Shown here: positions 1 through 7,725 of the stretch, one piece after another
Layout of the letters: the number at the start of each line of letters is the position of its first letter
Position numbering within the stretch: the first letter of the stretch is position 1
Assembly (NCBI GenBank): GCA_045106675.1
Contig: JBGCFA010000236.1
Span: 1 to 42,359, forward strand
Length of the DNA stretch: 42,359 nt
Direction: 5' to 3'
DNA from: JBCAWW01 sp045106675
Lineage (GTDB): Bacteria; Bacteroidota; Bacteroidia; J057
Notes under the pieces: generated by a model
What the model was told of the DNA's origin: nothing
Databases searched by the model: none
The model's input: only the letters and a program-made list of their open reading frames with translations
Translations under genes and position numbers: made by a program

Positions 1-231
1 CGTAAGGATTTGGCCTTTGTGTTTAAGCGTTTGCAGGATGCTGAGTATCCTTTTACGGGCTTTGCCGATCATGGTGTTTCGGAAGCTTTATACCTAGATG
101 ATCCTGACGGTAATGGAGTAGAGTTGTATTGGGACAAACCACAGGATGTATGGCCGATGGATTCTGAGGGTAATCTGGATATGTATACCAAGCGTCTCAA
201 TTTGACTTCATTGCTTTCGGAGCTAGGCTAG
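1..231 (+). CDS. VOC-family dioxygenase-like protein, C-terminal part (5' end outside window)
   Basis: The frame is open from base 1 (Arg-Lys-Asp-Leu), so this is the 3' end of a longer gene rather than a complete small ORF. The segment EALYLDDPDGNGVELYWDKP is the typical C-terminal half of a vicinal-oxygen-chelate protein of the catechol-2,3-dioxygenase type (CatE/YfiE-like); the Glu in GVELYW is the expected metal ligand. It is closely similar over its whole visible length to the C-terminal half of the frameshifted gene at 2134-2621, so the two are a local duplication with one T9SS gene between them. Substrate cannot be told from sequence. Confidence 0.8.
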   Translation, partial: RKDLAFVFKRLQDAEYPFTGFADHGVSEALYLDDPDGNGVELYWDKPQDVWPMDSEGNLDMYTKRLNLTSLLSELG

Positions 232-240
232 AAAATCAAT

Positions 241-256
241 CGTTCCGCGAAGCGGT
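241..256 (+). repeat. mini-hairpin repeat, CCGC-GAA-GCGG form
   Basis: CGTTCCGCGAAGCGGT. Stem CCGC/GCGG with loop GAA after the conserved CGTT. It lies 9 bases after the stop codon of the VOC gene. The same 15 bases recur inside the gene at 6607-6621. The rest of 257-390 shows nothing I recognise. Confidence 0.8.
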
Positions 257-390
257 GTTTGGCAAAACTGTGAAAAATCATAAGCTTAGTGAGACCTAGA
301 TCACAGAATGAAAGTTTGGTTTTCGTTTAATTGTAGGCTGATTTTAATCCATCTCAATTTTTTCGAAGCCAGTTTTTCAATCTCATTCCT

Positions 391-2013
391 ATGTCCAAAG
401 TACTCAGTCAACTCTTTCTAATAGCGAGTTTAATACTTGCACCGAATCTCTACTCACAAAGCCCCAACTTTGAAATCATCCTTGAGCCAATCAGCATCAA
501 TGGACTGGGTGGGATACAATCCTATGCTTTTGGACAAGCCGAGGGCAAATGGCTGATCATAGGAGGCCGACTTGATGGATTACATCAAAGACAACCCTTT
601 GCTGCGTTTGATATAGCAGGACATAATAATCAGTTATTGGTCGTAGATCCTTTGACGCAACAAAAATGGTCTGCTCCTCTTAGTTCATTGCCGGTAGCGA
701 TTCAAGAACAATTAAGTGCTACCAATATGGAGTTCTATCAATCGGGTGATTATTTGTATTGTATCGGTGGTTACGGTTATAACGCAACTTTGGGTGATCA
801 TACTACTTTCGATAAACTCAGCGCGATCAAAGTGCCTGATGTCATCAATGCCGTCATCAATAATACTGACTTTGTGAGTTACTTCAGGCAGATTACAGAT
901 CCGAACTTTCAAGTGACAGGAGGACAACTGAAAAAAATAGATGACGACTATTATCTATTAGGGGGACAAAAATTTATCGGCAGGTACAATCCGATGGGTC
1001 CGAGTCATGGTCCCGGTTTTGTGCAGGAATACACTAATGCGATTCGGATTTTTAGAATCATAGATGATGGCAAGACCATTAGTATCACCCATCAGCCTTC
1101 TCATATAGATAGCGTCAATTTGCACCGTAGAGATTATAATGCTGAGCCTCAAATCCTACCCGATGGCAGTGAGGGGATTACGATGTTTTCGGGAGTGTTT
1201 CAACCATCAGTCAATTTGCCGTTTTTAAACTCCGTTACGGTTGACTCAAACGGATATGCGGTGAATGATAGTTTTCAACAATACTACAATCATTACCATT
1301 GCCCAACTTTACCCTTTTACGATGCCTCAAACAACGAAATGCATACAGTATTTTTTGGTGGTATAGCACAGTTTTATGATGATAATGGCACTTTAATGCA
1401 AGATGACAACGTACCCTTTGTCAATACGATTGCCTGCGTGACAAGAGACGGCACTGGCAAAATGACAGAATCTAAATTAGCGATAGTAATGCCGACTTTA
1501 TTGGGAGCAGGGGCTGAGTTTATTCCCAATCGTGATTTTCCGCATTTTGACAATGAGGTTTTCAAATTAGATATGCTGACAACTGATACAACTTTAATAG
1601 GTTATATCTATGGCGGGATCAGTAGTACGGAGGCCAATATATTCTTTACCAATAATGGGTCTCAAAGTGATGCCAGTGAGCAAATATTCAAGGTATTTAT
1701 CAAACAGCTTAGCACTTCGTCTGCGGAGGATTGGTTGGATGAAGTAAAAAGCCTATCGAACTTCAAAATATTTCCTAACCCTAATCAAGGATTACTGAAT
1801 GTCGAGTTTTATCTCACAAAAAAGGAGGATATAAGCCTTGTCATTTTCAATGAACAGGGAGCCTTAGTTGAAGAGATCAAGCTTGAGAAGCTACTGATTG
1901 GCAAAAATACCTTTAGCACATCAATCGATCACTTGGCCAAGGGGGGAATATATTTTATCTCGCTAGAAACTGAGGAGGGTGAAATCACTCGCAAGCTCAT
2001 TGTGAGGGAATAA
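391..2013 (+). CDS. secreted beta-propeller-like protein with T9SS sorting domain
   Basis: 540 residues. The N-terminus (MSKVLSQLFLIASLILAPNLYSQ) is a signal peptide ending at a Ser-Gln site usual in this phylum. The middle contains repeated Gly-Gly-containing strands (IIGGR, CIGGYGYN, LLGGQKF, VFFGGIAQF, IYGGISS) spaced 60-100 residues apart, which fits a kelch-like or galactose-oxidase-like propeller. The last ~80 residues (FKIFPNPNQGLLNVEF ... GIYFISLETEEGEITRKLIV) are a T9SS type A sorting domain: a PNP motif, a GxYF motif and a basic C-terminus. The protein is therefore expected on the cell surface or released. Ligand or function unknown; the propeller reading is inference from the repeat spacing. 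Confidence 0.85.
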   Translation: MSKVLSQLFLIASLILAPNLYSQSPNFEIILEPISINGLGGIQSYAFGQAEGKWLIIGGRLDGLHQRQPFAAFDIAGHNNQLLVVDPLTQQKWSAPLSSLPVAIQEQLSATNMEFYQSGDYLYCIGGYGYNATLGDHTTFDKLSAIKVPDVINAVINNTDFVSYFRQITDPNFQVTGGQLKKIDDDYYLLGGQKFIGRYNPMGPSHGPGFVQEYTNAIRIFRIIDDGKTISITHQPSHIDSVNLHRRDYNAEPQILPDGSEGITMFSGVFQPSVNLPFLNSVTVDSNGYAVNDSFQQYYNHYHCPTLPFYDASNNEMHTVFFGGIAQFYDDNGTLMQDDNVPFVNTIACVTRDGTGKMTESKLAIVMPTLLGAGAEFIPNRDFPHFDNEVFKLDMLTTDTTLIGYIYGGISSTEANIFFTNNGSQSDASEQIFKVFIKQLSTSSAEDWLDEVKSLSNFKIFPNPNQGLLNVEFYLTKKEDISLVIFNEQGALVEEIKLEKLLIGKNTFSTSIDHLAKGGIYFISLETEEGEITRKLIVRE

Positions 2014-2061
2014 TGATTGAGACTAAGTTGGCCAAATCGCTGACCGATTTGAAAATCTCTA

Positions 2062-2076
2062 GCGTTCTCCGCAGGA
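2062..2076 (+). repeat. mini-hairpin repeat, TCC-GCA-GGA form
   Basis: GCGTTCTCCGCAGGA lies in the gap between the T9SS gene and the frameshifted VOC gene. The identical 15 bases occur inside the nitroreductase gene at 8077-8091, 14 of them (as reverse complement) in the AhpD-like gene at 6161-6174, and a one-base variant at 17511-17525. Confidence 0.75.
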
Positions 2077-2133
2077 AAACGATAATTTGATATTGAATCT
2101 CTCAGCACAAATCCCTGTAACAAACCCAAGAGT

Positions 2134-2621
2134 ATGGAAGAATACAAAATCCCTGCCAATACCAGAATCGGTCATGTGCACCTCAAGGTCGCAGATTTGC
2201 AAAAGTCCTTAGACTTTTACCACGGATTGTTGGGTTTTGAAATAATCAGCCCTTTTGGTGATCAGGCGGCCTTTGTATCGGCGGGTGGCTATCATCATCA
2301 CATTGGTCTCAATACTTGGCAAAGTAAAAATGGTCCCGCTCCTGCGCCCAATGCTACTGGACTTTTCATACTGCCATCCTCTACCCTAGTCGCAAGGATT
2401 TAGCGCAGGTATATAAGCGTTTGCAGGATGCTGGCTATCCATTTACGGGCTTTGCCAACCATGGCGTTTCGGAGGCCTTATACTTAGATGATCCTGATGG
2501 GAATGGCGTAGAATTGTGTTGGGACAAACCGCAGGATGTGTGGCCGGTAGATGTTGATGGCAATTTAGATATCTATACTCGACGTCTGGATTTACGATCC
2601 GTGCTTGCTGAGCTCGCTTAG
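2134..2621 (+). pseudogene. VOC-family dioxygenase-like gene broken by a one-base frameshift
   Basis: The first frame (from ATG 2134) gives IGHVHLKVADLQKSLDFYH ... HHIGLNTWQSKNGPAPAPNATGL, the N-terminal half of a CatE-like VOC protein with its His ligands. Near 2359-2366, within CTTTTCATACT, the reading continues one base out of phase: the second frame reads HTAILYPSRKDLAQVYKRLQ and runs to the stop at 2621. Restoring one T in the TTTT run would give a continuous protein of about 162 residues. The second half is nearly the same as the gene cut by the window start (RKDLAFVFKRLQDAEYPFTGF), but has ELCW where that copy has ELYW. Either a real decaying duplicate or a sequencing error in a homopolymer. 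Confidence 0.8.
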
Positions 2622-2681
2622 AAAAGGCGAGCAATAAGTTTCCCAAGATCTTGTACTCACGATGCTTAGTCTCTTTTATGA

Positions 2682-2762
2682 GGCTGCTTCGCAGAACGCC
2701 TTTCCTGTGAGTGCATATCGGATATGCTGTTCCAGATGGATAGAATCGTTCTGCGAAGCAGG
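2682..2762. repeat. head-to-head pair of mini-hairpin repeats around a perfect palindrome
   Basis: The left arm 2684-2698 (CTGCTTCGCAGAACG) and right arm 2747-2761 (CGTTCTGCGAAGCAG) are perfect reverse complements of 15 bases. Between them, 2713-2727 is GCATATC-G-GATATGC, a perfect 7-bp hairpin. Each arm can also fold alone (CTGC/GCAG). There is no T-run after the structure, so it is not an ordinary intrinsic terminator. It sits between the VOC pseudogene and the next VOC gene. Confidence 0.85.
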
Positions 2763-2825
2763 AAAAAAAGAATATCTTAACAAGTCTAACTAAGATTGGC
2801 GAATTATCGTTTCTAACAAAAAAAT

Positions 2826-3182
2826 ATGCTTACCAACATCAATCCCAAATTGCCCATGCGCGATAAGGCCATCACGAGGGACTACTATCTAAATAAGCTA
2901 GGTTTCCTGCCGTTTGGTGGGGCTGATTATGAAGGTTATTTGATGGTGCAAAAGGATGATATTCAAATTCATTTTTTCACCTTCACAGAGCTTGAACCCA
3001 AAGAAAATTACGGCCAAGTTTATATTCGAACCAATGATATCGAAGGGCTGTACCAACGGCTTTTGGACAATCAGGTGGCCATTCACCCCAATGCGCCTTT
3101 AGAAACCAAGCCTTGGGGGCAAAAAGAATTTTCCCTCCTTGACCCTGACAGTAATTTGTTGACCTTCGGCCAAGAACTGTGA
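2826..3182 (+). CDS. VOC-family protein, bleomycin-resistance-like
   Basis: 118 residues, full length for a single-module glyoxalase/bleomycin-resistance-fold protein. It opens with LTNINPKLPMRDKAITRDYY, the usual first strand and helix, and closes with EFSLLDPDSNLLTFGQ, the usual last strand. The pattern (LPMRDK..TRDYYLNKLGF) is the one found in bacterial bleomycin-resistance-like proteins that bind the drug without metal catalysis; binding of bleomycin itself is not shown by the sequence. It stands 54 bases before another VOC gene on the same strand, with a mini-hairpin repeat in the gap. Confidence 0.8.
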   Translation: MLTNINPKLPMRDKAITRDYYLNKLGFLPFGGADYEGYLMVQKDDIQIHFFTFTELEPKENYGQVYIRTNDIEGLYQRLLDNQVAIHPNAPLETKPWGQKEFSLLDPDSNLLTFGQEL

Positions 3183-3202
3183 TCGCTAGTGGTTCGATAT
3201 GA

Positions 3203-3218
3203 GCGTTCTGCGAAGCGG
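3203..3218 (+). repeat. mini-hairpin repeat, CTGC-GAA-GCGG form
   Basis: GCGTTCTGCGAAGCGG, in the short gap between two VOC genes. The stem has one G-T pair in place of the C-G of the CCGC form. An upstream start for the next gene at 3189 would read through it as ERSAKR; the normal start is at 3237. Confidence 0.75.
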
Positions 3219-3236
3219 AAGAAAACAAACTCCATC

Positions 3237-3620
3237 ATGCTAAATAAAGTCCACCATATTGCCATCATTTGCTCAGACTACGCTCAGTCCAAACACTTTT
3301 ATACGGAAATCCTCGGCTTGAAAATCATCAGAGAAGTCTATCGCGAAAAAAGGCAATCCTATAAACTAGACTTGGCCCTCAATGGACAATATATCATCGA
3401 GCTGTTTTCTTTTCCCGATCCACCTTCAAGAACCTCAAGGCCAGAAGCACGCGGATTGCGGCATCTGGCCTTTGAAGTAGATCATATCGAAGAGAAAATC
3501 AAAATCCTCAATGATGCTGGAGTGCCTACCGAACCGATCAGGATCGATGAAAACACCCACAAGAAATTCACCTTCTTTGCTGATCCAGATGACTTGCCGA
3601 TAGAGTTGTATGAGGCATGA
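3237..3620 (+). CDS. VOC-family protein (GloA2/SMU1112c-like)
   Basis: 127 residues starting MLNKVHHIAIICSDY. I choose ATG 3237 because MxxKVHHIAIICSDYxxSKxFY is the standard beginning of this VOC subfamily; starting at 3189 would add translation of the mini-hairpin repeat. Likely metal ligands are His in HHIAI, His in GLRHLAFEV, and Glu in PIELYE near the C-terminus. The family includes lactoylglutathione-lyase-like proteins, but the substrate is unknown. It is the fourth VOC gene in 3.6 kb, and ends 20 bases before the stop of the convergent FG-GAP gene. Confidence 0.8.
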   Translation: MLNKVHHIAIICSDYAQSKHFYTEILGLKIIREVYREKRQSYKLDLALNGQYIIELFSFPDPPSRTSRPEARGLRHLAFEVDHIEEKIKILNDAGVPTEPIRIDENTHKKFTFFADPDDLPIELYEA

Positions 3621-3640
3621 AAAGGAAAAGAGTGCTGCGA

Positions 3641-5083
3641 TTATTGCAGTATGAGCTTATGGCTAGTGATGCTCACTTCGGTCTTGATGACTACGAAATA
3701 CAATCCGCTCATTTGTGTACTGAGGTCAATGATAAATTCAGGACGATTTTCGACACCATTTATCAACGTACGACCTTGTATATCAACTAGTTTCCATTCG
3801 TATTGCTTCGCAGAACGCTCAGTTAATTTGATTTGTAGCTGATCATGAGCCGGATTGGGGTAGATCAGCGAATTTGGGACCGCTACGCTAGCTTCGATGC
3901 TGACATTGTTGGGAGTTATATTGGTGTATAATCTGGCAGCACGAACCGGACTTCCGGTTGAGGTACCAGCGATCACAAGATCGAGATCATTATCTCCGTC
4001 GATATCAGCAAAGGCGTTGCTTGAAAAGTAAGCTCCGAATAGAGAGTCGGCTAAGATGTAAGTATTAGCGCCTTGATTTTCGTAGATATTGGCGATAATG
4101 CTATTGTCTGCCAAACCACCTGGGCCTGTGCCGAGGATCAAAACATCTTGATCTCCATCATTGTCAAAGTCTGCGAGTGCGCTTTCTCCTAAGTTTACAC
4201 CGGGAAAAGGCGTACCAGATAATAAGCTGAATGCGCCTGTACCGTCATTGAGGTAGAGCTTGGAGATGATAGTCCCATTATCGTTTTGCCCACAAATCAG
4301 GATATCTTGATCTCCATCATTGTCTGTGTCGGCATAGGCGATGTTCCCACCAGCACAATTGTCAAATGGCGTATTTGCTACCAAGCTAAATATGCCGGAG
4401 CCATCATTGGTGTATAAAGTAGTGGATGGGTTGTCATTTGGATTAGTGCCAGCCATGATTACGTCTAGGTCATCATCATTGTCGATATCAATCAATTCGA
4501 CGCCTCCGTTCCAAAGCGCTTCAAAGGGAGTGTTCATGGCCTCCGTAAATACACCTGAACCATTATTTAGGTATAGTGCTGCAAAGCCCATATCTGACAC
4601 ATTGTAGCCGATCATGATGACATCTTGATCGCCGTCATTATCTACGTCTCCAAAGGCTATGTCTCCTTCTTGAGAAGGAGTAAAAGGCGTATTGGCAGCG
4701 ATGCTAAAATTGCCTGCGCCATCATTGATATAAAGATTAGCTGTTCGTACTGGGGAAGAAGTAGCTCCAGTAATCAAAATATCAGGAAAACTATCATTGT
4801 TGACATCTATAAAATCAACTGATCCTCCATATACATTGATGAGTGGTGTACCCATGATCTCTGTAAAGTTGCCACTACCATCATTGCGATATAAAGCCGC
4901 TTTGACCGGACCACCCTTGCCCGAAATGAGTAAATCCTGGTCTCCATCTTGGTCGATATCTCCAAATGCTAGCGCTCCGAGATCAGCGTCTTGAAAGGTA
5001 ATGGTTTCTTCAAAGTCGATCGTCTGAGCCGAGCAGATAGCGAAGCAAGCTAATGAGAAGATTAAGGTGAGAAGCTTTTTCAT
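3641..5083 (-). CDS. secreted FG-GAP/VCBS repeat protein with T9SS sorting domain
   Basis: Start chosen at 5083 (MKKLLTLIFSLACFAICSAQ), which gives a clean signal peptide; the frame is open upstream to 5215 but that stretch does not look coding. The body has seven or so FG-GAP units built on FGDxDxDGDQDxLI / FVDVNNDSFPDILI, each followed by NLYxNDGxGxF, predicted to form a calcium-binding beta-propeller (about residues 25-385). The C-terminus (SLIYPNPAHDQLQIKL ... GLYFVVIKTEVSITSHKLIL) is a T9SS type A sorting domain. The unit repeats are visible in DNA as recurring TCTTGATCTCCATCATTGTC-like stretches. A mini-hairpin repeat (3803-3818) lies inside the sorting domain and is translated as ERSAKQ. 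Surface-located; function not known. Confidence 0.9.
   Translation of the reverse strand: MKKLLTLIFSLACFAICSAQTIDFEETITFQDADLGALAFGDIDQDGDQDLLISGKGGPVKAALYRNDGSGNFTEIMGTPLINVYGGSVDFIDVNNDSFPDILITGATSSPVRTANLYINDGAGNFSIAANTPFTPSQEGDIAFGDVDNDGDQDVIMIGYNVSDMGFAALYLNNGSGVFTEAMNTPFEALWNGGVELIDIDNDDDLDVIMAGTNPNDNPSTTLYTNDGSGIFSLVANTPFDNCAGGNIAYADTDNDGDQDILICGQNDNGTIISKLYLNDGTGAFSLLSGTPFPGVNLGESALADFDNDGDQDVLILGTGPGGLADNSIIANIYENQGANTYILADSLFGAYFSSNAFADIDGDNDLDLVIAGTSTGSPVRAARLYTNITPNNVSIEASVAVPNSLIYPNPAHDQLQIKLTERSAKQYEWKLVDIQGRTLINGVENRPEFIIDLSTQMSGLYFVVIKTEVSITSHKLILQ
3803..3818 (-). repeat. mini-hairpin repeat inside the T9SS domain of the FG-GAP gene
   Basis: On the coding (minus) strand it reads GCGTTCTGCGAAGCAA, translated in the context TERSAKQYEW. 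It differs from the intergenic copy at 2747 only at the last base. It falls in the loop between the second and third strands of the sorting domain, where length variation is tolerated. Confidence 0.8.
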
Positions 5084-5526
5084 AGAGGTGTTTTGGGTTT
5101 GATTGAAGTCTTGTTGTGAAAATTTATCCTTTTTGCATTGCCCCAAAAGGCTAAGCATCAAACGGTAAATTTTCTGGTAAAATGATTTGAGAATAGCTTC
5201 AAACCATTTCCTCAAATATGACTAAACCCACCCAATAAGACTTCACGCCTAAGGGTGAAAATCATCATTTTCCGGCTATAAATCGAGAAAAAGGGGGCGA
5301 ACGCCTAGCTATAAGAAATTTTGATCGTTTCAATCGGAAAGGAGATCTCTTGTGGGTGATTCCTTGATTTTGTACACACCTACCAAAGAGTCAAGCGTTC
5401 TGCGCAGCAGTAAGCCTAAACTCCATGCGCTAAATTATAATTGATAATCCCCTTAAAGTCCGCAAATCTTTTTCCTAAGAATAGCTTATAATGCATCCAT
5501 CAAAAAGATCGCTAATCAATTGACTC
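5084..5526. other. intergenic region with one mini-hairpin repeat
   Basis: About 440 bases between divergent genes. I see no convincing coding frame, RNA gene or terminator. It holds GCGTTCTGCGCAGCAG at 5395-5410 (stem CTGC/GCAG, loop GCA), a member of the mini-hairpin family, and a short palindrome GGCG-AA-CGCC at 5296-5305 that contains the same GAACGC core. Promoters for both flanking genes should lie here but none matches the consensus well enough to call. Confidence 0.6.
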
Positions 5527-6042
5527 ATGAAACAAGTCCTACTACTTACCGCAATGGTGCTATTAACAGCTTTTGAAACGATAACGGAAGACAATACGAT
5601 CAAGCAAGAAGAACCGATCCGCATAGTTGAACTTGATCAATATTGGACCGAGCTATCTCGCACCGTAAAAGAAGGCGACTTTGAAGGATATAGTGCTGGA
5701 TATCATGAGGATGCTGTCATCATCTTTGCTTCTGGAAAAAATAAAAGCTCTGTACCGATATCCAAAGCCCTAGCAGGCTGGAAGCAAGGATTTGAGGACA
5801 CCAAGGCAGGAAAAACCAATGCTTCGGTAGCGTTTCGCTTCTCCCAAAGAATCGGAGATGAAACCACCGCTCATGAAACGGGGATTTTCAACTATACCAC
5901 TTATGATAAGTCAGGAAAAGTTACAGGCGCTTATCCGACACATTTTGAAATGTTGCTCGTCAAGCGCGATGGCAAATGGCTTGGATTGATGGAATATCAA
6001 AAATCCACTGCAACGCAAGCAGAGTGGGAAGCATTGCAATAA
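5527..6042 (+). CDS. secreted SnoaL/DUF4440-like (NTF2-fold) protein
   Basis: 171 residues. The first ~17 residues (MKQVLLLTAMVLLTAFE) form a hydrophobic export signal. The rest, with LDQYWTELSRTVKEGDFEGYSAGYHEDAVIIF near residue 35-70 and FEMLLVKRDGKWLGLMEYQKS near the end, has the layout of DUF4440/SnoaL-like proteins: an N-terminal helix pair followed by a curved sheet ending in a W-containing strand. Such proteins may be enzymes or ligand-binding domains; no catalytic residues can be assigned. Stands alone, 97 bases before an AhpD-like gene. Confidence 0.7.
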   Translation: MKQVLLLTAMVLLTAFETITEDNTIKQEEPIRIVELDQYWTELSRTVKEGDFEGYSAGYHEDAVIIFASGKNKSSVPISKALAGWKQGFEDTKAGKTNASVAFRFSQRIGDETTAHETGIFNYTTYDKSGKVTGAYPTHFEMLLVKRDGKWLGLMEYQKSTATQAEWEALQ

Positions 6043-6139
6043 TATAGTGGAGGAGTAAGCGACTGGATTCTTTTTAGGAAAGCTTTGGTGAAAGCAAGAT
6101 CGAATGATAAATTACTCTTATCACTAAACTTGCTCTATT

Positions 6140-6721
6140 ATGTCTTATTTTTCCTTTCTGCCTGCGGAGAACGCGGTGCTACCGGATTTGGCTTTTCGCT
6201 GGCCGGGTCGTTATGCCAATTTGTTGAGATATACACATAAGTTGTTACGCGGTAAATCGGAGCTTTCGATTGCCGAACGAGAATTGATCGGTGGCTATGT
6301 TTCAGGACTCAATTCCTGTAACTTTTGTTACAGCATTCATTCCACTTTGGCGGACCATTATGGTGCGTCGGAAACTTTGTTGGAGTTGATGCTAGTGGAT
6401 CTTGAGCGATCACCATTGGACCCTAAGCTCAAACCGATCTTTCGCTACGTCAAGAAGCTTACTGAAAACCCCTCGCGTATCACTTCTGAGGATGTGGACG
6501 CTATTACCGCTGAAGGTTGGCGAGAAAAAACGGTGGTTGATGCGATGTCAATCGCGGCTGGTTTTGCCGCTTGGAATCGTCTGATGGATGGTTCTGGGAT
6601 TCCGATCGTTCCGCGAAGCGGTCGCCCTAAAGCAATCACCTTTATGCGTACCCAAGGATATATGCCTTGGTATATGGCGCCCTTTTTTAGGCTTTGGGGC
6701 TGGGTGCGAAATCCGAATTAG
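6140..6721 (+). CDS. AhpD-like / carboxymuconolactone-decarboxylase-family peroxidase-related protein
   Basis: 193 residues. The motif CNFCYSIH (Cys60, Cys63, His67) is the CxxC..H active site of AhpD-type alkylhydroperoxidase proteins, preceded by the helix SELSIAERELIGGYVSGLN. This class commonly acts as a thiol-dependent peroxidase or reductant partner in oxidative-stress defence; a direct reaction cannot be proven here. Two mini-hairpin repeats are inside the frame: 6161-6174, giving PAENA near the N-terminus, and 6607-6621, giving VPRSG near the C-terminus. Both lie outside the conserved core, in regions that vary in the family. Confidence 0.8.
   Translation: MSYFSFLPAENAVLPDLAFRWPGRYANLLRYTHKLLRGKSELSIAERELIGGYVSGLNSCNFCYSIHSTLADHYGASETLLELMLVDLERSPLDPKLKPIFRYVKKLTENPSRITSEDVDAITAEGWREKTVVDAMSIAAGFAAWNRLMDGSGIPIVPRSGRPKAITFMRTQGYMPWYMAPFFRLWGWVRNPN
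6161..6174 (-). repeat. mini-hairpin repeat inside the AhpD-like gene (PAENA)
   Basis: CCTGCGGAGAACGC, the reverse complement of the first 14 bases of the intergenic copy at 2062. In the gene frame it reads Pro-Ala-Glu-Asn-Ala at residues 8-12. Confidence 0.75.
6607..6621 (+). repeat. mini-hairpin repeat inside the AhpD-like gene (VPRSG)
   Basis: CGTTCCGCGAAGCGG, 15 bases identical to the intergenic copy at 241. Here it is translated as Val-Pro-Arg-Ser-Gly, a different frame from the ERSAK reading at 3803. Confidence 0.85.
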
Positions 6722-6751
6722 GGTCTCTTTTGGAACTTTGATGAATGTCTT

Positions 6752-7060
6752 CTAAAGCGTCTTGACATACTCCGCTGCAGATTCCGCAAACTTTGCCCAT
6801 TGATCTTGATAGTCATAAGCCACTTGTACCCATTGTTTCATGCCTCGGCCTTTGCCTGAGGGATCAAATAAGTGCGAACCATCTAGACTGAATGCTTCTT
6901 TATGGGCCTCCCCATCTAGTTTGAAAACCATTTCGTCCTTAAAAAAACAGACAAAGGCCTTCTTGCCTAATTTGAAACAAGGCTTGCCAAACATCTGACT
7001 GCTAACGGCATCTGGAATGCTACTGCCGATGGAGTGGTATAATGATTCTGCTTCAGTCAT
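6752..7060 (-). CDS. TfoX/Sxy N-terminal-domain family protein
   Basis: 102 residues consisting only of the TfoX-N-like domain. The signature SSQMFGKPCFKLGKKAFVCFFKDEMVFKL (residues ~20-48) and the C-terminal FDPSGKGRGMKQWVQV are typical. In enterobacteria the full two-domain TfoX/Sxy regulates competence; single-domain proteins like this one are widespread and of unknown role. Given the abundance of a dispersed uptake-sequence-like repeat nearby, a link with DNA uptake is conceivable but is only speculation. It ends 31 bases from the convergent AhpD-like stop. Confidence 0.75.
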   Translation of the reverse strand: MTEAESLYHSIGSSIPDAVSSQMFGKPCFKLGKKAFVCFFKDEMVFKLDGEAHKEAFSLDGSHLFDPSGKGRGMKQWVQVAYDYQDQWAKFAESAAEYVKTL

Positions 7061-7227
7061 GATGATAAATATTATTACTAGGATTCATCAGCCAAAGCTA
7101 AGACTTGTTGATAAAGCTTAGCAACGTGAACTCAATAAATGTCCAGCGAGGGCGCAGCAGTTTTGAGTTGAGTCAAGGCGAAAAGATTGAGTTTAGCGAG
7201 CTAAAAGACAGATTTTTCAACGAAGGC
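7061..7227. other. structured intergenic stretch, possible small repeat element
   Basis: No gene seen. It holds inverted pairs: GCTAAG (7097-7102) with CTTAGC (7117-7122), and AACTCAA (7129-7135) with TTGAGTT (7163-7169). Together with the last ~40 bases of the toxin gene it may be one inserted element, because the toxin C-terminus departs from its family just where this begins. I cannot show further copies within the window. Confidence 0.35.
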
Positions 7228-7725
7228 TCAGCCCAAAAATGCAAGCCAAATCGGACAGTTATTTAGCGAACGTTGTTTAGCTCCAATATAAAATCTCGCC
7301 TCATTGATTAAACGATCCAATAATGGCTTGACTTGAGAAATAAGCCCTAATGTTTTGGCCTGTAAAAGAATACCGAGAATTCCCAAATGATCAAGCTTAT
7401 AACGTCTCGCGACACTTCTGCCTCTGCGTTCGTCGATCAGCAAAAAATCAGCTTTCCGTTCTATTGCCAAAACGATAGCTTCAGCCTCTCCTAAGTCTAT
7501 TTCGTCAAGTAAGCTTAGAATGAGGTTGTCATCTATGGGCGAAGCAACACTTAACCAATCTGCCTCGACAATTTCAGTGGCGCCAGGAAGAGGTTTGTCT
7601 CCATGAGTGATCTCCTTGAAAACGGCCTCTGGAATGATGATCTCTGGAAAAATTTGAGGGAGCAAAGACAAATGCCCAATCTGAGCTAGATTGATCATCA
7701 CAGATGTATCACTGATGATGATCAT
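7228..7725 (-). CDS. DUF3368 PIN-domain toxin
   Basis: 165 residues. It begins IIISDTSVMINLAQIG, with the first PIN-domain aspartate at position 5, and has LGEAEAIVLAIERKADFLLIDERRGR, carrying the central Glu and second Asp of the nuclease site. It is a PIN-type ribonuclease toxin of the DUF3368 kind. Its ATG directly follows the TAG of the UPF0175 gene (no base between them), so the pair is co-translated. The last ~15 residues (QRSLNNCPIWLAFLG) after ARFYIGAK do not resemble the usual tail of the family, which suggests replacement of the C-terminus by inserted DNA; activity may be altered. Confidence 0.85.
   Translation of the reverse strand: MIIISDTSVMINLAQIGHLSLLPQIFPEIIIPEAVFKEITHGDKPLPGATEIVEADWLSVASPIDDNLILSLLDEIDLGEAEAIVLAIERKADFLLIDERRGRSVARRYKLDHLGILGILLQAKTLGLISQVKPLLDRLINEARFYIGAKQRSLNNCPIWLAFLG

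Noticed and set aside
3189..3236. Upstream start of the VOC gene at 3189
   Set aside because: It would translate the mini-hairpin repeat ahead of a complete VOC domain that begins at 3237.
5084..5215. Longer N-terminus of the FG-GAP protein from 5215
   Set aside because: It would bury the signal peptide MKKLLTLIFSLACF 44 residues inside the protein.
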